DNA from: Selenomonas sp. ND2010
GTDB taxonomy: Bacteria; Bacillota; Negativicutes; Selenomonadales; Selenomonadaceae
Reading direction: 5' to 3'
Assembly (NCBI RefSeq): GCF_000702005.1
Contig: NZ_JNKI01000013.1
Coordinates: forward strand, 21,282 to 85,281
Length of the DNA stretch: 64,000 nt
Part shown: positions 1 to 8,777 of the stretch, one piece after another
Numbering within the stretch: position 1 is the first letter of the stretch
Layout of the letters: each line of letters opens with the position of its first letter
The notes under the pieces: generated by a model
What the model was told of the DNA's origin: nothing
What the model saw: the letters and a program-made list of their open reading frames with translations, nothing else
Databases searched by the model: none
Made by a program: the position numbers and the translations under genes

Positions 1-375
1 CTTCATGGTATTCTCGTGACAGCGCAAGCAATTCGCATTGACCGTCTTCTTAGCATCGGCCGACAACTTGATGTGAGCCGGATAATCCCGCATTACCTCA
101 TGATAGGTATCCACCATGCCGGTTCTTCCCTTTTCCATTAGGTAGATCGCCATGTTATCATGGGGCAGATGACAATCCGTACATTCCAGTTTACTGTGGG
201 TTGACTCAGCAAACGTCCACGCTTCCGTTTTCATTGCATGACAAGTACCGCAAAATTCCGGGCTGCCCGAAAACGACATCATTGCCGCGCTAAATCCGCA
301 AACTGCAATACCAAGGACGAATCCCCCCGCCAGACATGCTAATGTATGCTTCTGAATAAGCTGTTTGAAATCCAC
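1..375 (-). CDS. nrfH: Cytochrome c nitrite reductase small subunit NrfH, 3' end outside window
   Basis: Membrane-anchored multiheme cytochrome of the NapC/NirT family that passes electrons from menaquinol to the periplasmic ammonia-forming nitrite reductase NrfA. The 125 visible codons start at a GTG (373-375) preceded by a strong GGAGGGG ribosome site. One N-terminal membrane segment (about residues 12-34) is followed by heme-binding CxxCH motifs CGTCH (42-46), CTDCH (65-69) and CLRCH (near 116-120). NrfH normally has four hemes, so the last motif and the C-terminus lie beyond position 1, where nrfA is expected next. The GTG start hides the gene from ATG-only searches. Its promoter carries the palindrome shared with the ccm, hcp and ygbA-like promoters. 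NapC-type paralogues are the alternative; the short length to the third heme and the regulon context favour NrfH. Confidence 0.9.
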   Translation of the reverse strand, partial: MDFKQLIQKHTLACLAGGFVLGIAVCGFSAAMMSFSGSPEFCGTCHAMKTEAWTFAESTHSKLECTDCHLPHDNMAIYLMEKGRTGMVDTYHEVMRDYPAHIKLSADAKKTVNANCLRCHENTMK

Positions 376-405
376 TTCCGCTCCCCTCCTCTCACTTCTA
401 CGCCC

Positions 406-447
406 ATTATAGCATTTGTCAAAACGATGTGATGTTGCTCACGCAAC
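406..447 (-). promoter_or_regulatory. nrfH promoter with Crp/Fnr-type palindrome
   Basis: A TATAAT -10 box (406-411 on the minus strand) is preceded by the perfect palindrome GTTGC-TCAC-GCAAC (434-447). The centres are 32 bp apart, placing the site near -41.5 relative to the expected start. The same arrangement occurs upstream of the Crp/Fnr gene and hcp. No good -35 hexamer is seen, consistent with an activator-dependent promoter. Confidence 0.75.
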
Positions 448-465
448 CATTTTCAGAATTTTTTA

Positions 466-515
466 CACAAAAAAAAACCACGTTCATCTGCTGTTCTCCA
501 GCGATAAACGTGGTT
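466..515 (-). terminator. Rho-independent terminator of the long flagellin gene
   Basis: Just past the flagellin stop codon, an inverted repeat (ACCACGTTTATC with GATGAACGTGGT) is followed on the minus strand by a run of nine T. It separates the flagellin transcript from the nrfH promoter. Confidence 0.85.
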
Positions 516-521
516 TTCTCC

Positions 522-3500
522 TTATTGCAGCAAAGATAGAACGCTGCTGCTATTTTGGTTTGCCTGCGCCAGCATGGACTGAGCAGACTGGGTAAGGACA
601 TTATACTTCGTGTATTCTGTCATTTCCTTGGCCATATTCGCATCCCTTATGGTAGATTCCGAAGCGGTTGTCCCCTCCTGCTGCGCGATGATGTTATCAT
701 ACGTCATTCCCAGACGGCTGGTCTGTGCCCCCACCAGCGTGCTGGCATCCAGCAAATACTCGATTGCCCGGTCCAAAAGCCCCGGCTCATCGTTCTTCAC
801 CATACGCGTCCCATCCAGTGACATCCGCCCGCCTTGATTGCCTAAAAGCTTCTCCCGGCTGGCCTGCGTTAAGACGTTATAGTCTTTGTAGGATGCTACC
901 CCAGGTATATAGTTGAAAAGATGATCCATTGAGGTCTGCGGAATCTGAACATGAATGTTCATACTGGCTTTATCGGTATGATGGATAACCAAATCCCGGA
1001 CATAGATTCCCCGCGTAGCCTTCTGCACATCATCTAAAACACCATCCGCCAGCTTAGCTCCTTTCTCTTGCAAATATGGATACTGGCTGGAATAATTCCG
1101 CAAATCAAATTTGCGGTCATCATAAACGGTTAAAGTTCCCGCCTCAGGATCCGCCGCAAAATGCAGCATATGCGAGTGCCCATTTATGATGTGTTCCATA
1201 GCATTGCCACCCTGATCATAAAGAGCCTGTACCAGAGATTTTACATCCGTTACCCCAGAAATATCTATGATGGTAGTCTTGATATCCGCTCCAGATTGTC
1301 CACTGGCCGGCCGATCTGCATCCGAGGGATCATCCTTTGACTTGAACTGGAAATTAAACCACTGATCTGCGCAGGTAGCACAGTATACCCGAAAGCCCTT
1401 ACCATCCAAATCATCCGGCAATGACAAACTGTTGCTCGAGGCATATGCCTTGAAGTCTATCGTATAAGCGCTCATATTGCCCTGCGACAAACTGATGACC
1501 TGGCTGTTACCAGCAGATTCTCTAGCATACGCAGTTACTTTCAATCCTTTAGTTCCTGCCACTGCATCGCTGCCATCACTAAGATACGCGCTCTGTGCTG
1601 ACATAAGCGAAATAAATGCATCAGCCACGGTCTTCGTATTGTCATTCGCCATATATGACCTGAGGGAATTCAAATCGAAAGTTATCCCGCTCGGCAAGTG
1701 CTTCAAAGCTTCAAAAGATGTTGGCACCTTGCTGTCAATGAATTCAATCGTTCCTACACCGCTAGTACTCAGAGCCTTGCCTTGAAGTGCCTCAATAAAC
1801 GCTTCTAGCTTATCACTGTCCGTGGTATCATAAGCCGTGAGGTCCATCGTGTAGCTCGCACGCGGCCCCTCATGGTAAGCACCTCTATCAACACCACCAT
1901 TAGCTACCGTCACATTACCATTATAAGCCGTTACCGTTTCAAAATTCACAGTCGTCGTTGTCGGCGCTATCGCATCAGCCCCGGCCACTGACGAAAAACC
2001 ATCCGTAGTTGTTATTGTAGCACCCGAATAAACAGACGTAAGTGTCATCTGACCATTAGCCATAGACAGTCTGACATAACTATCCACGGCATTGTCTGGC
2101 TTATAGGTATCCCAAGTACATAATTTGTAATCGGAAAGATTGGCATCCCTGCCTACCTCATAAACGCCCGTAGAATCACGCGTTATCGAACCGCCATCCA
2201 CAATACGTACATAAGCGGTCCCGCTTGTTCCAGAACAATTAATCGCTATTCCAGAACCTGTAGGCGCTCCACCCACATTCAACGCCAGGCTAGCCGGGCT
2301 GCCACCGCTGCCGCCTACGTAATGAGCTGGTACATCCACTACCTGCGTGGTAATATCGGTAGCAGGATCATGATACTCCTTATAAGTTGCTGGTACATAG
2401 GTGCCCGCCGAAGCCGGCACACCCTTAGCACTTTTATTCCCTAAACCTGTAGACGTAGCACTGCTGCGCCCATACTTCTTGCTCTCACCGCCACCTATAG
2501 TTTTCTCAGCTGAACCTGCGGATTGGCTCCATCCCTTCACCGTGGCATTATTAGCTGCTGAACCAGAATAAGCTGTAGTGACACTGACAACATTGCCACT
2601 ACTAGTCGCACTGCCTACTACACCTTTACCGCTGATAGCTGATGCCACCGCACTCGCTATACCAGCAGAATCCAAACCGTTGATATTTATCTCCACTACA
2701 TTTTCACTGGAACCTGCACCATGGCGATAATTCTTGCCCGTAGGATTATTCGTCAGTACATAATAAGTAGCACTTGAACCTGAACTATTGCTGGCCGTAT
2801 AAAAGCCCACGCCTTCCGCATTCGACGAATCATAACCAGAAAAATCAACAGTAAAGGAAGCTGGGGACGCTGTCGTAGGTGGATCATAGTAGCCATCCGC
2901 ACCACCTTCAAGATTCTTACTGGTCAGATTCCCTAACAGCGGCTCTATCGTTACCGCTGTCGTACTATAAAACGGCAATACCGCAAACGGCCCTGTCTGA
3001 CCATCCAGCGTATCATACTGATCAGCAATCAGATTCAAGGTACCGCTTTCCGGCACCGGCTCTGGCTTGTCCAGGATTCGCCAGGTGTAGATTTCATCCA
3101 CCTTTTTGTCGCCCACCAAGAGCAGCTTACCGTTGTAGTTCGTTTCGTACGCAATATCATGTACCTGATCAAACCCCTGCGAAATCTCCTTTTGTATCGT
3201 AAGCCGATCCAAGTCCGTATTCGTATCATTATTCGCATCAAGAACTTTGGCCTTGATTGTCCTCATAATCTCCAGCTGTTCCTGAATGGCTCCTGCCGCC
3301 ACATTCAACATAGTCTTGCCATTCTGCACATTCGTAGCATCCTGCTCAAGTGCTCTTAGCCGTACCCGCATACGCTCAGAAATCGAATACTCTGATGCAC
3401 CATCACCTGCGCCAGTTATTTTGGTTCCCGTCGCCACTTTCTTGAGCTTCTTTCCCAAAGAGGAAACATTCTTGTTCAACTCTCCCAATGAAAGCATAGC

Positions 3501-3536
3501 CGATGGGTTATTCATTACCGTCATAGTCATAGCCAA
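522..3536 (-). CDS. Flagellin with very long variable central region
   Basis: Structural subunit of the flagellar filament, exported by the flagellar type III apparatus. The N-terminal coiled-coil D0/D1 region (about residues 1-150, with the typical GASEYSISERMRVRLRAL stretch) and the C-terminal one (about 890-1004, ending in NQNSSSVLSLLQ) are conserved. Between them lies an insert of over 700 residues, rich in Ser, Thr, Gly and Ala, against 270-500 residues for most whole flagellins. The insert has three related module starts of the form T-hydrophobic-D-x-x-x-Y (TVDFSGYD, TMDLTAYD, TIDFKAYA) and a CATC cysteine pair. The ATG start follows a GAGGG ribosome site. A sigma-28-like promoter lies upstream and a strong terminator downstream, so it is a single-gene unit. 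Downstream blocks of it are duplicated at 3664-4080. Confidence 0.93.
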   Translation of the reverse strand: MAMTMTVMNNPSAMLSLGELNKNVSSLGKKLKKVATGTKITGAGDGASEYSISERMRVRLRALEQDATNVQNGKTMLNVAAGAIQEQLEIMRTIKAKVLDANNDTNTDLDRLTIQKEISQGFDQVHDIAYETNYNGKLLLVGDKKVDEIYTWRILDKPEPVPESGTLNLIADQYDTLDGQTGPFAVLPFYSTTAVTIEPLLGNLTSKNLEGGADGYYDPPTTASPASFTVDFSGYDSSNAEGVGFYTASNSSGSSATYYVLTNNPTGKNYRHGAGSSENVVEININGLDSAGIASAVASAISGKGVVGSATSSGNVVSVTTAYSGSAANNATVKGWSQSAGSAEKTIGGGESKKYGRSSATSTGLGNKSAKGVPASAGTYVPATYKEYHDPATDITTQVVDVPAHYVGGSGGSPASLALNVGGAPTGSGIAINCSGTSGTAYVRIVDGGSITRDSTGVYEVGRDANLSDYKLCTWDTYKPDNAVDSYVRLSMANGQMTLTSVYSGATITTTDGFSSVAGADAIAPTTTTVNFETVTAYNGNVTVANGGVDRGAYHEGPRASYTMDLTAYDTTDSDKLEAFIEALQGKALSTSGVGTIEFIDSKVPTSFEALKHLPSGITFDLNSLRSYMANDNTKTVADAFISLMSAQSAYLSDGSDAVAGTKGLKVTAYARESAGNSQVISLSQGNMSAYTIDFKAYASSNSLSLPDDLDGKGFRVYCATCADQWFNFQFKSKDDPSDADRPASGQSGADIKTTIIDISGVTDVKSLVQALYDQGGNAMEHIINGHSHMLHFAADPEAGTLTVYDDRKFDLRNYSSQYPYLQEKGAKLADGVLDDVQKATRGIYVRDLVIHHTDKASMNIHVQIPQTSMDHLFNYIPGVASYKDYNVLTQASREKLLGNQGGRMSLDGTRMVKNDEPGLLDRAIEYLLDASTLVGAQTSRLGMTYDNIIAQQEGTTASESTIRDANMAKEMTEYTKYNVLTQSAQSMLAQANQNSSSVLSLLQ

Positions 3537-3598
3537 TCCCTCACGTCCCTATGAAATAGAATTCTATCCTTATCCTCAAAGACAAAACCTGCTATTTA

Positions 3599-3627
3599 TT
3601 ATATCGTTCTTACGCATTTTTTCTTAA
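3599..3627 (-). promoter_or_regulatory. Sigma-28-like flagellin promoter
   Basis: On the minus strand a TTAAG element (about 3623-3627) is followed about 15-17 bp later by ACGATAT (3601-3607), resembling the flagellar sigma-28 consensus TAAA-N15-GCCGATA. The second flagellin gene has the same TTAAGAAAAA...ACGATA layout. Confidence 0.55.
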
Positions 3628-3663
3628 ATCAAATTGTAACTGTCGATGACAGTATTTAAAATC

Positions 3664-4080
3664 ATGCTTGCAGCAAAGACAAAACGCTACTGTTATTTTG
3701 GTTTGCCTGTGCCAGCATAGACTGCGCAGACTGGGTAGCGTGCTGGCATCCAGCAAATACTCGATTGCCCGGTCCAAAAGCCCCGGCTCATCGTTCTTCA
3801 CCATACGCGTCCCATCCAGTGACATCCGCCCGCCTTGATTGCCTAAAAGCTTCTCCCGGCTGGCCTGCGTTAAGACGTTATAGTCTTTGTAGGATGCTAT
3901 CCCAGGTATATAGTTGAAAAGATGATCCATTGAGGTCTGCGGAATCTGGACATGAATGTTCATACTGGCTTTGTCGGTATGATGGATAACCAAATCCCGG
4001 ACATAGAATCACGCGTTATCGAACTGCCATCCACGATGCGTACATAGGCAGTCCCGCTTGACCCGGAAAAATCAATAGTT
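3664..4080 (-). pseudogene. Scrambled flagellin remnant (three blocks)
   Basis: Three pieces of the neighbouring flagellin are joined here. Positions 3669-3736 match 525-593 (end of the gene), 3737-4000 match about 737-1001 with only about three differences, and 4002-4080 match about 2171-2250. The 142-bp gap between the first two blocks is not a multiple of three, so the reading frame shifts after LDASTL and the C-terminal export and polymerisation helix is lost. No N-terminal region is present. It cannot make a working flagellin. The near identity of the middle block points to recent duplication or gene conversion with the intact gene; the first and third blocks are more diverged. Confidence 0.85.
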
Positions 4081-4092
4081 CATCTCTATTTC

Positions 4093-4774
4093 TTACCATT
4101 CTAGGCTATTAGCATTCTGTAGAAAATCAAAGAGCCCCATGGTCAATATGCCGTCCTCATCCTGGAACGGCTTGATTACCTCCTTTACGATGATAATCTT
4201 TTTAAAGGAATCTCTCATCGCCAATAAGGAAGCCTTTTCCTGCTTGACCTTCTCCGCATCCGGCAATTGAAATGCAGATTGGATATAGTAGCGCTTACTG
4301 CCCAGATTGGCTACAAAGTCAATTTCCAAATGCCTGGTCAGTTTGCTCCCTGTATTTTTATCAATATAACGCTGGTTTACGGTGCCCACATCGACATTAT
4401 AACCGCGCATCCGAAGCTCGTTGTAAAGGATATTTTCCATCAGATGGGTTTCCTCAACCTAGCGAAAATCCAAGCGGGCATTGCACAAACCAACATCCTC
4501 AAAATAATATTTCAAGGGACTGCCGATATACTTGCTGATAGTATTGTTGCTTATCGATGAGTACAGCCGGCTCTTGAAAGTAGCTTCTATCTTCGTAGGA
4601 TTAGTCAGTGCCCCAATAGATGATGCCAGGACATTCAGCAAATCCTCCAACTCCTGCTGTTTTTCGATATTATTCCTCTCGACGATATCTTTGATGTACG
4701 TTTCCCGGAACAAGCGCATAAGATACTGAACCTTCTATGACCTTATTTAAATAAGTATTACGCTTTACCTCCAT
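4093..4774 (-). pseudogene. Decayed AAA ATPase with DUF4143 C-terminus
   Basis: Remnant of the DUF4143 ATP-binding protein family, whose role is unclear. The start survives as MEVKRNTYLNK behind a GGAG ribosome site (ATG at 4772-4774). An internal deletion then removes the Walker A and B core and shifts the frame. The C-terminal part resumes at RLFRETYIKDIVERN and continues through YIGSPLKYYFEDVG, IEIDF-like (HLEIDFVAN) and the final MGLFDFL. Within it an in-frame TAG at 4456-4458 sits between DFR and VEETHLMEN, where the family usually has Gln, so it looks like a CAG to TAG nonsense change. At least two lesions are therefore present. Confidence 0.85.
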
Positions 4775-4886
4775 CGGCTCCTCCATTTCAATTAAGTTGT
4801 CCATGGACATGTTTATATAAGCATTATGCTACAGGAGCTATTGGAACGCATTAAAATAATAGAAAAGTTGTCCATGAACTGATGAT

Positions 4887-4942
4887 GAAAAAAGCTATGA
4901 CATTCCCGCGCCTACATTGTACGCATAATGCCATAGCCCTTT
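4887..4942 (-). terminator. Terminator of the ccm operon
   Basis: The arms GCTATGGCATT and AATGTCATAGC pair across a roughly 22-nt loop and are followed on the minus strand by TTTTTT. It lies directly after the ccmF stop codon. Confidence 0.75.
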
Positions 4943-4943
4943 T

Positions 4944-7043
4944 TTACTTTCTTAGTGCCACTAAAGTACCCACACAAACCAGCACACTGCCAAGCCACAG
5001 TACCCATATATACGGCTTGGTGCTGACACTTGTTGTAATTGCCTGTTGTGTTTCCGTTTCGATTGATGGCAGGATTTCCAGGCGCACTTGTTTCTGGTCA
5101 GCTGATACGCCAGTCAGGCGCACGCGTTTCTCGCCACCAAATACATCGACAGGCTTTGAAGTGCCGCCCTCAAGGGTTGCCTGTATCGTCGGTTCGACAC
5201 GTTCGATCGTATCGCCATCAGTCACGGCGATAACCGCTTTGACAAGCATCTTGCCACCGCCCTGTTCCTCGAGCGTCACACCTTCAAACCGATAGGCAAA
5301 GAGATCATCCATATCCATACGGCCATATTTCAAGATAAGTTCCTGCCTGCCACTATCCTTCGGTGGCGTCGGCGCGATGTAGATATCGCCGCCAATCGTC
5401 TTGTCGATGGCTGGCTCGCGGGCCGCATCTTCGCCGTTGGCATGAAGTTTCGTCAAAGCGCGCACCTCACGGCCATCAACGGTATAGATGTAGTATTTCG
5501 CCCGCATATCACCAGCAAACTCTTGCCCCTTGAAGACAATTTCATGACCATAAAGGGTAACTGGCTCACCAACTGCCAGCTCTTGCGAAGTCGTCTTACT
5601 GCCGCTGCCAGACAAGACAATGGCCAGCAGCGCCAGCCCCAAGCCAGCATGCGCAATCATGCCGCCCAAACCGATTGCCTGCTTGCGCCAGCTCCAAACG
5701 GATGCAGCAACGCCCATAAGGGCTGCGCCGGCCAGCAAAAGCGGCATAATCTGCTGGATTCCCATCAGCCAGGCCAGTGCAGCGCCCAAAAGGAAAAATA
5801 CGCCCAACGGTTTCAGCGGTGCCGCTTTTTGACCGACTCCATAGCGCTGCAGGCTTGCACCAGCGAGGCAAAGCATCAGGACAATCGCCAGCGGCAGCGT
5901 CGTGCGCACGTAAAAATCCGTATCCACAGCAGCCGGCTTGCCCCAAAGCTGTGTAAGAAGTGGCATCGACATGCCAAGAAAGATGACGGCCGCGATAAAG
6001 ACCAGCAGCAAGGCCCCCAGCAGCACCAGAAATTCACGGCTGTCATAGGCAGGATACATCTCCCCCTGTGGCAGTTTGCCTGCCCGGACGGTCAACAGCA
6101 GCAAACCGCCGACAAGGACCAGCGCATTGACGACCGCAATCGTCATGCCGATGCTCGTGCCGCTGAATGAATGTACCGAAAAATCCCCTAGAATGCCGCT
6201 GCGCGTCAAAAACGTGCCATAAAGAACCAGCGAAAAGGCAAAAATCGCCGCCAGATGCACCATCGACAGTGCCGCAGCCCGCACGCGGGCCACGCGCAGC
6301 ACATGGATGAAGATACCAGCCACCAGCCAGGGAACGAGCGACGAATTCTCAACGGGATCCCAGCCCCAAAAGCCGCCCCATCCCAGGACCTTATAGGCCC
6401 AATAACCGCCAATGAAGATCCCGGCACCGAGGAAAGCCCATGCTGCCAGCGCCCATCGGCGCGCCGTCTCCAGCCATGCTTTTGCCGGCTGCCCTTCGAT
6501 AAGAGCCGCTGCCGAGCAGGCAAATGGCACCGCCAAAAGCGCGTAGCCAAGGAAGATAATCGGCGGATGGATAGCCATCCATGGGTCCTGCAGCAGCGGA
6601 TTCAGTCCGACGCCATTTTCGACCGCAACCTCCTGCAGCAAAAACGGACTCTTGGCCAGCACGAGAATAGTCAAAAGCGTCTGCAAGATCATATACACGC
6701 ACATGCCGACAGCGGACAAACGCCGACGATGACTCAGGACAACACCAGCCGCCGCATGGAACAGCAGCCAGAGCAAAAACGAGCCCTGCTGACCAGCCCA
6801 AAAGGCCGAGAACTTATACATCACCGGCAATTCCACCGACGAATAGCTTGCCACATAGGCGATTTCAAAGTGATTGCCAAAAATCAAAACCAGCAAATAA
6901 ATACTGGCGCAAAGCGTACCGGCAAACGACAAAATCGTTAGCCAGCGGCCATAATGCTCCATGTGCTCCGTACGCACTGCATAACAAAGAAGGGCACATA
7001 AGGCCAACGCCAGCGTAATCGCTAAAAATATCGTACCAACCAA
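4944..7043 (-). CDS. ccmF: Cytochrome c heme lyase subunit CcmF
   Basis: Polytopic inner-membrane protein of System I cytochrome c maturation that takes heme from CcmE and attaches it to apocytochrome. It has many membrane helices and the tryptophan-rich heme-handling signature GGFWGWDPVENSSLVPWL, typical of CcmF. The chosen TTG start (7041-7043) sits 9 nt after AAGGAGG and 17 nt after the ccmE stop, giving 699 residues; an upstream start at 7091 would overlap ccmE and has no ribosome site. In many bacteria CcmF works with CcmH, but no ccmH, ccmG or ccmI follows here; a terminator does. It is last in the operon led by the Crp/Fnr gene. Confidence 0.93.
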   Translation of the reverse strand: MVGTIFLAITLALALCALLCYAVRTEHMEHYGRWLTILSFAGTLCASIYLLVLIFGNHFEIAYVASYSSVELPVMYKFSAFWAGQQGSFLLWLLFHAAAGVVLSHRRRLSAVGMCVYMILQTLLTILVLAKSPFLLQEVAVENGVGLNPLLQDPWMAIHPPIIFLGYALLAVPFACSAAALIEGQPAKAWLETARRWALAAWAFLGAGIFIGGYWAYKVLGWGGFWGWDPVENSSLVPWLVAGIFIHVLRVARVRAAALSMVHLAAIFAFSLVLYGTFLTRSGILGDFSVHSFSGTSIGMTIAVVNALVLVGGLLLLTVRAGKLPQGEMYPAYDSREFLVLLGALLLVFIAAVIFLGMSMPLLTQLWGKPAAVDTDFYVRTTLPLAIVLMLCLAGASLQRYGVGQKAAPLKPLGVFFLLGAALAWLMGIQQIMPLLLAGAALMGVAASVWSWRKQAIGLGGMIAHAGLGLALLAIVLSGSGSKTTSQELAVGEPVTLYGHEIVFKGQEFAGDMRAKYYIYTVDGREVRALTKLHANGEDAAREPAIDKTIGGDIYIAPTPPKDSGRQELILKYGRMDMDDLFAYRFEGVTLEEQGGGKMLVKAVIAVTDGDTIERVEPTIQATLEGGTSKPVDVFGGEKRVRLTGVSADQKQVRLEILPSIETETQQAITTSVSTKPYIWVLWLGSVLVCVGTLVALRK

Positions 7044-7060
7044 AAGAAGAAGCCTCCTTT

Positions 7061-7426
7061 TTATTTCTGCTGCTCGTATTTCGACGGGCACTTGATGAGC
7101 AGTTTATCGGACTGGAACGCACCATCCCGATACTTGCCCACGGCGACAATATGATGGGCTTCATCAAATTGATCCGGCTTTGTCCCATGATAACGCACGA
7201 GCATATTTTCCCCCGTGTCCTCATCGAGCAACGTGAACACAAAGTATTCGCCTTCCATATGCGGAGCCTCAGCTTTTTTGTCCAACAGCCCCTTGACCTG
7301 GACACTGCTCGTTGCCGTCCGCGCCTCAGCAATGCCGACATACGGCGTGACCGAATCGACGAAGCTATACCCCGCATAGCCGATAAACGCCAGAATCAGT
7401 ATTCCCAGCAATATTTTCCGGTTCAT
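7061..7426 (-). CDS. ccmE: Heme chaperone CcmE, CxxxY variant
   Basis: Periplasmic heme chaperone anchored by one N-terminal helix (about residues 5-25), with a small OB-fold beta domain. It accepts heme from the CcmABC complex and delivers it to CcmF. Most CcmE proteins bind heme through His in an HxxxY motif. Here the equivalent position reads LLIKCPSKYE, a Cys in a CxxxY motif (about residues 113-117 of 121). CxxxY CcmE proteins are known from archaea and Desulfovibrio-type bacteria that lack CcmH, which fits this operon. The start overlaps the ccmC stop by 4 nt (ATGA), with AAGGAGG upstream. Confidence 0.93.
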   Translation of the reverse strand: MNRKILLGILILAFIGYAGYSFVDSVTPYVGIAEARTATSSVQVKGLLDKKAEAPHMEGEYFVFTLLDEDTGENMLVRYHGTKPDQFDEAHHIVAVGKYRDGAFQSDKLLIKCPSKYEQQK

Positions 7427-8073
7427 GATAACGCCTCCTTATCCCCACGGCCAACGCTCCGCCATACCAGCCAAACATAGAGCAGTGTTGCATCGATAAG
7501 CCCTGCCAGCAGCGTCCCCAGCATTACCGGGTCCATATCGAGCGAACCACTGCCGTTGATGACTGGCGATGGATGCAGCGAAAAATACAGCCGTGGAATG
7601 ATGAACACCAGGAATGGTACCGTCAGAAACGAAAACAACGCATAAACTGCTGTCACCCGCGCCCGCCGCCGTGGCTCAGGCATTGCAGCCCGCAGCGTCA
7701 AGTAGGCCCCGTAAATCAGCAGCAATACGAAAATTGTCGTCTGCCGTGGATCCCAGTTCCAATAAGCGCCCCATGTCAGCTTGGAAAAGATAGCACCACT
7801 GAGCGTTGCCAGCACGACAAATACCAAGCCCAGCTTGGCTGACGCCGCACTCAGACGATCCGCTTCCATCTCCTGCCGCCGTAGATACCTTGCGCCCCAC
7901 CAGGCACTCATAAGGAATGCCAGCACCGATACCCACGCCATGGGAATGTGGAAAAATGCGATGCGCACATAGTCTCCCAGCCCCTGCGCCGGTGGTACCA
8001 CAAAGAAAACCAGATATATCAGCACTGCCGTAAGCACGCCAATCAGCCACGGCAGGATTCTAGCCTGTATCAC
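7423..8073 (-). CDS. ccmC: Heme-handling membrane protein CcmC
   Basis: Six-helix membrane protein that loads heme onto CcmE. The periplasmic tryptophan-rich motif WGAYWNWDPRQTT is present, flanked by conserved histidines (IAFFHIPMAW and SLHPSPV). A GTG start (8071-8073) placed 6 nt after GGGGAGG is preferred to the upstream ATG at 8097, which lacks a ribosome site; this gives 216 residues. No separate ccmD is seen between ccmC and ccmE, which overlap by 4 nt, although CcmD is small and poorly conserved. Confidence 0.93.
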   Translation of the reverse strand: MIQARILPWLIGVLTAVLIYLVFFVVPPAQGLGDYVRIAFFHIPMAWVSVLAFLMSAWWGARYLRRQEMEADRLSAASAKLGLVFVVLATLSGAIFSKLTWGAYWNWDPRQTTIFVLLLIYGAYLTLRAAMPEPRRRARVTAVYALFSFLTVPFLVFIIPRLYFSLHPSPVINGSGSLDMDPVMLGTLLAGLIDATLLYVWLVWRSVGRGDKEALS

Positions 8074-8105
8074 TTTTATCCTCCCCATATCATACAATCC
8101 GCTAG

Positions 8106-8777
8106 TTAATCCTCATACCAAAGATAATCAAATAAAATCGACGCCCCGACGAGCAGAATAAAATCGTAAAGTGCCATGCCACCAAGATACGAAACCGTAA
8201 CTGCACCCCCACCGAAGGCCCCTGCCGTAAGCGATATCGCCGGCAAAAACACGGGCAGGATAATTGGCAGCATCAATATCGAAAACAAGCCGCTATGGAC
8301 ACTAGCCCCGGTAGTCAGCGCCGCAATCAGCGTTCCCGCCGCCGCTATGCCAAAACAGCCCAGCAGCACAGTTCCCAGCAATACCAGCGGTGCGGCCACC
8401 GCCACATCCATCAATACCAGGAACAACGGGGTTATAAACAAAGCCAGCAGTACTAGCAGGAATAAGGTATAGAGCATCTTTCCCAAGAGCACCGCCTGCG
8501 CAGGGCCAAAAATATGTAAAGTAAGCAACGTTCCTGCGGTATCCTCATCGGCAAACACGCGATCAGCGCCAGCCATCGCTGCAAAAAACAAGCTGACCCA
8601 CAAAAGGGCCGCCAGCAGGCGCGGCTCTACCGCGCCCCCCTGCATCGCCATGCTGACACAGGCCAGCGTCGTGAGCGCGAACATGAACATCGCCGCCCAT
8701 GCCGCTTTGAACCGCATTCCTATGGTAAGTTCCTTGCAGAATACGAGCTTAATGCCCCGCCAGATGGATTGCTGCAT
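8106..8777 (-). CDS. ccmB: Heme exporter ABC permease CcmB
   Basis: Six-helix permease that forms an ABC complex with CcmA. ATP hydrolysis by this complex releases holo-CcmE from CcmC. The length (223 residues) is normal for CcmB. The start at 8777 follows GGAGG by 9 nt and lies inside the end of ccmA, a 29-nt overlap that suggests translational coupling. Longer readings starting at 8903 would run through ccmA and are unlikely. Conserved CcmB features include FADEDTAGTLLTL in the first cytoplasmic part. Confidence 0.9.
   Translation of the reverse strand: MQQSIWRGIKLVFCKELTIGMRFKAAWAAMFMFALTTLACVSMAMQGGAVEPRLLAALLWVSLFFAAMAGADRVFADEDTAGTLLTLHIFGPAQAVLLGKMLYTLFLLVLLALFITPLFLVLMDVAVAAPLVLLGTVLLGCFGIAAAGTLIAALTTGASVHSGLFSILMLPIILPVFLPAISLTAGAFGGGAVTVSYLGGMALYDFILLVGASILFDYLWYED

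Noticed and set aside
4882..5295. Plus-strand ORFs of 100-380 codons opposite ccm, hcp, mcp, jet and helicase genes
   Set aside because: They are reverse-strand shadows of clearly coding minus-strand genes, with no ribosome sites or family features.
7044..7091. ATG start of ccmF at 7091
   Set aside because: It lies inside ccmE without a ribosome site; the TTG at 7043 follows AAGGAGG.
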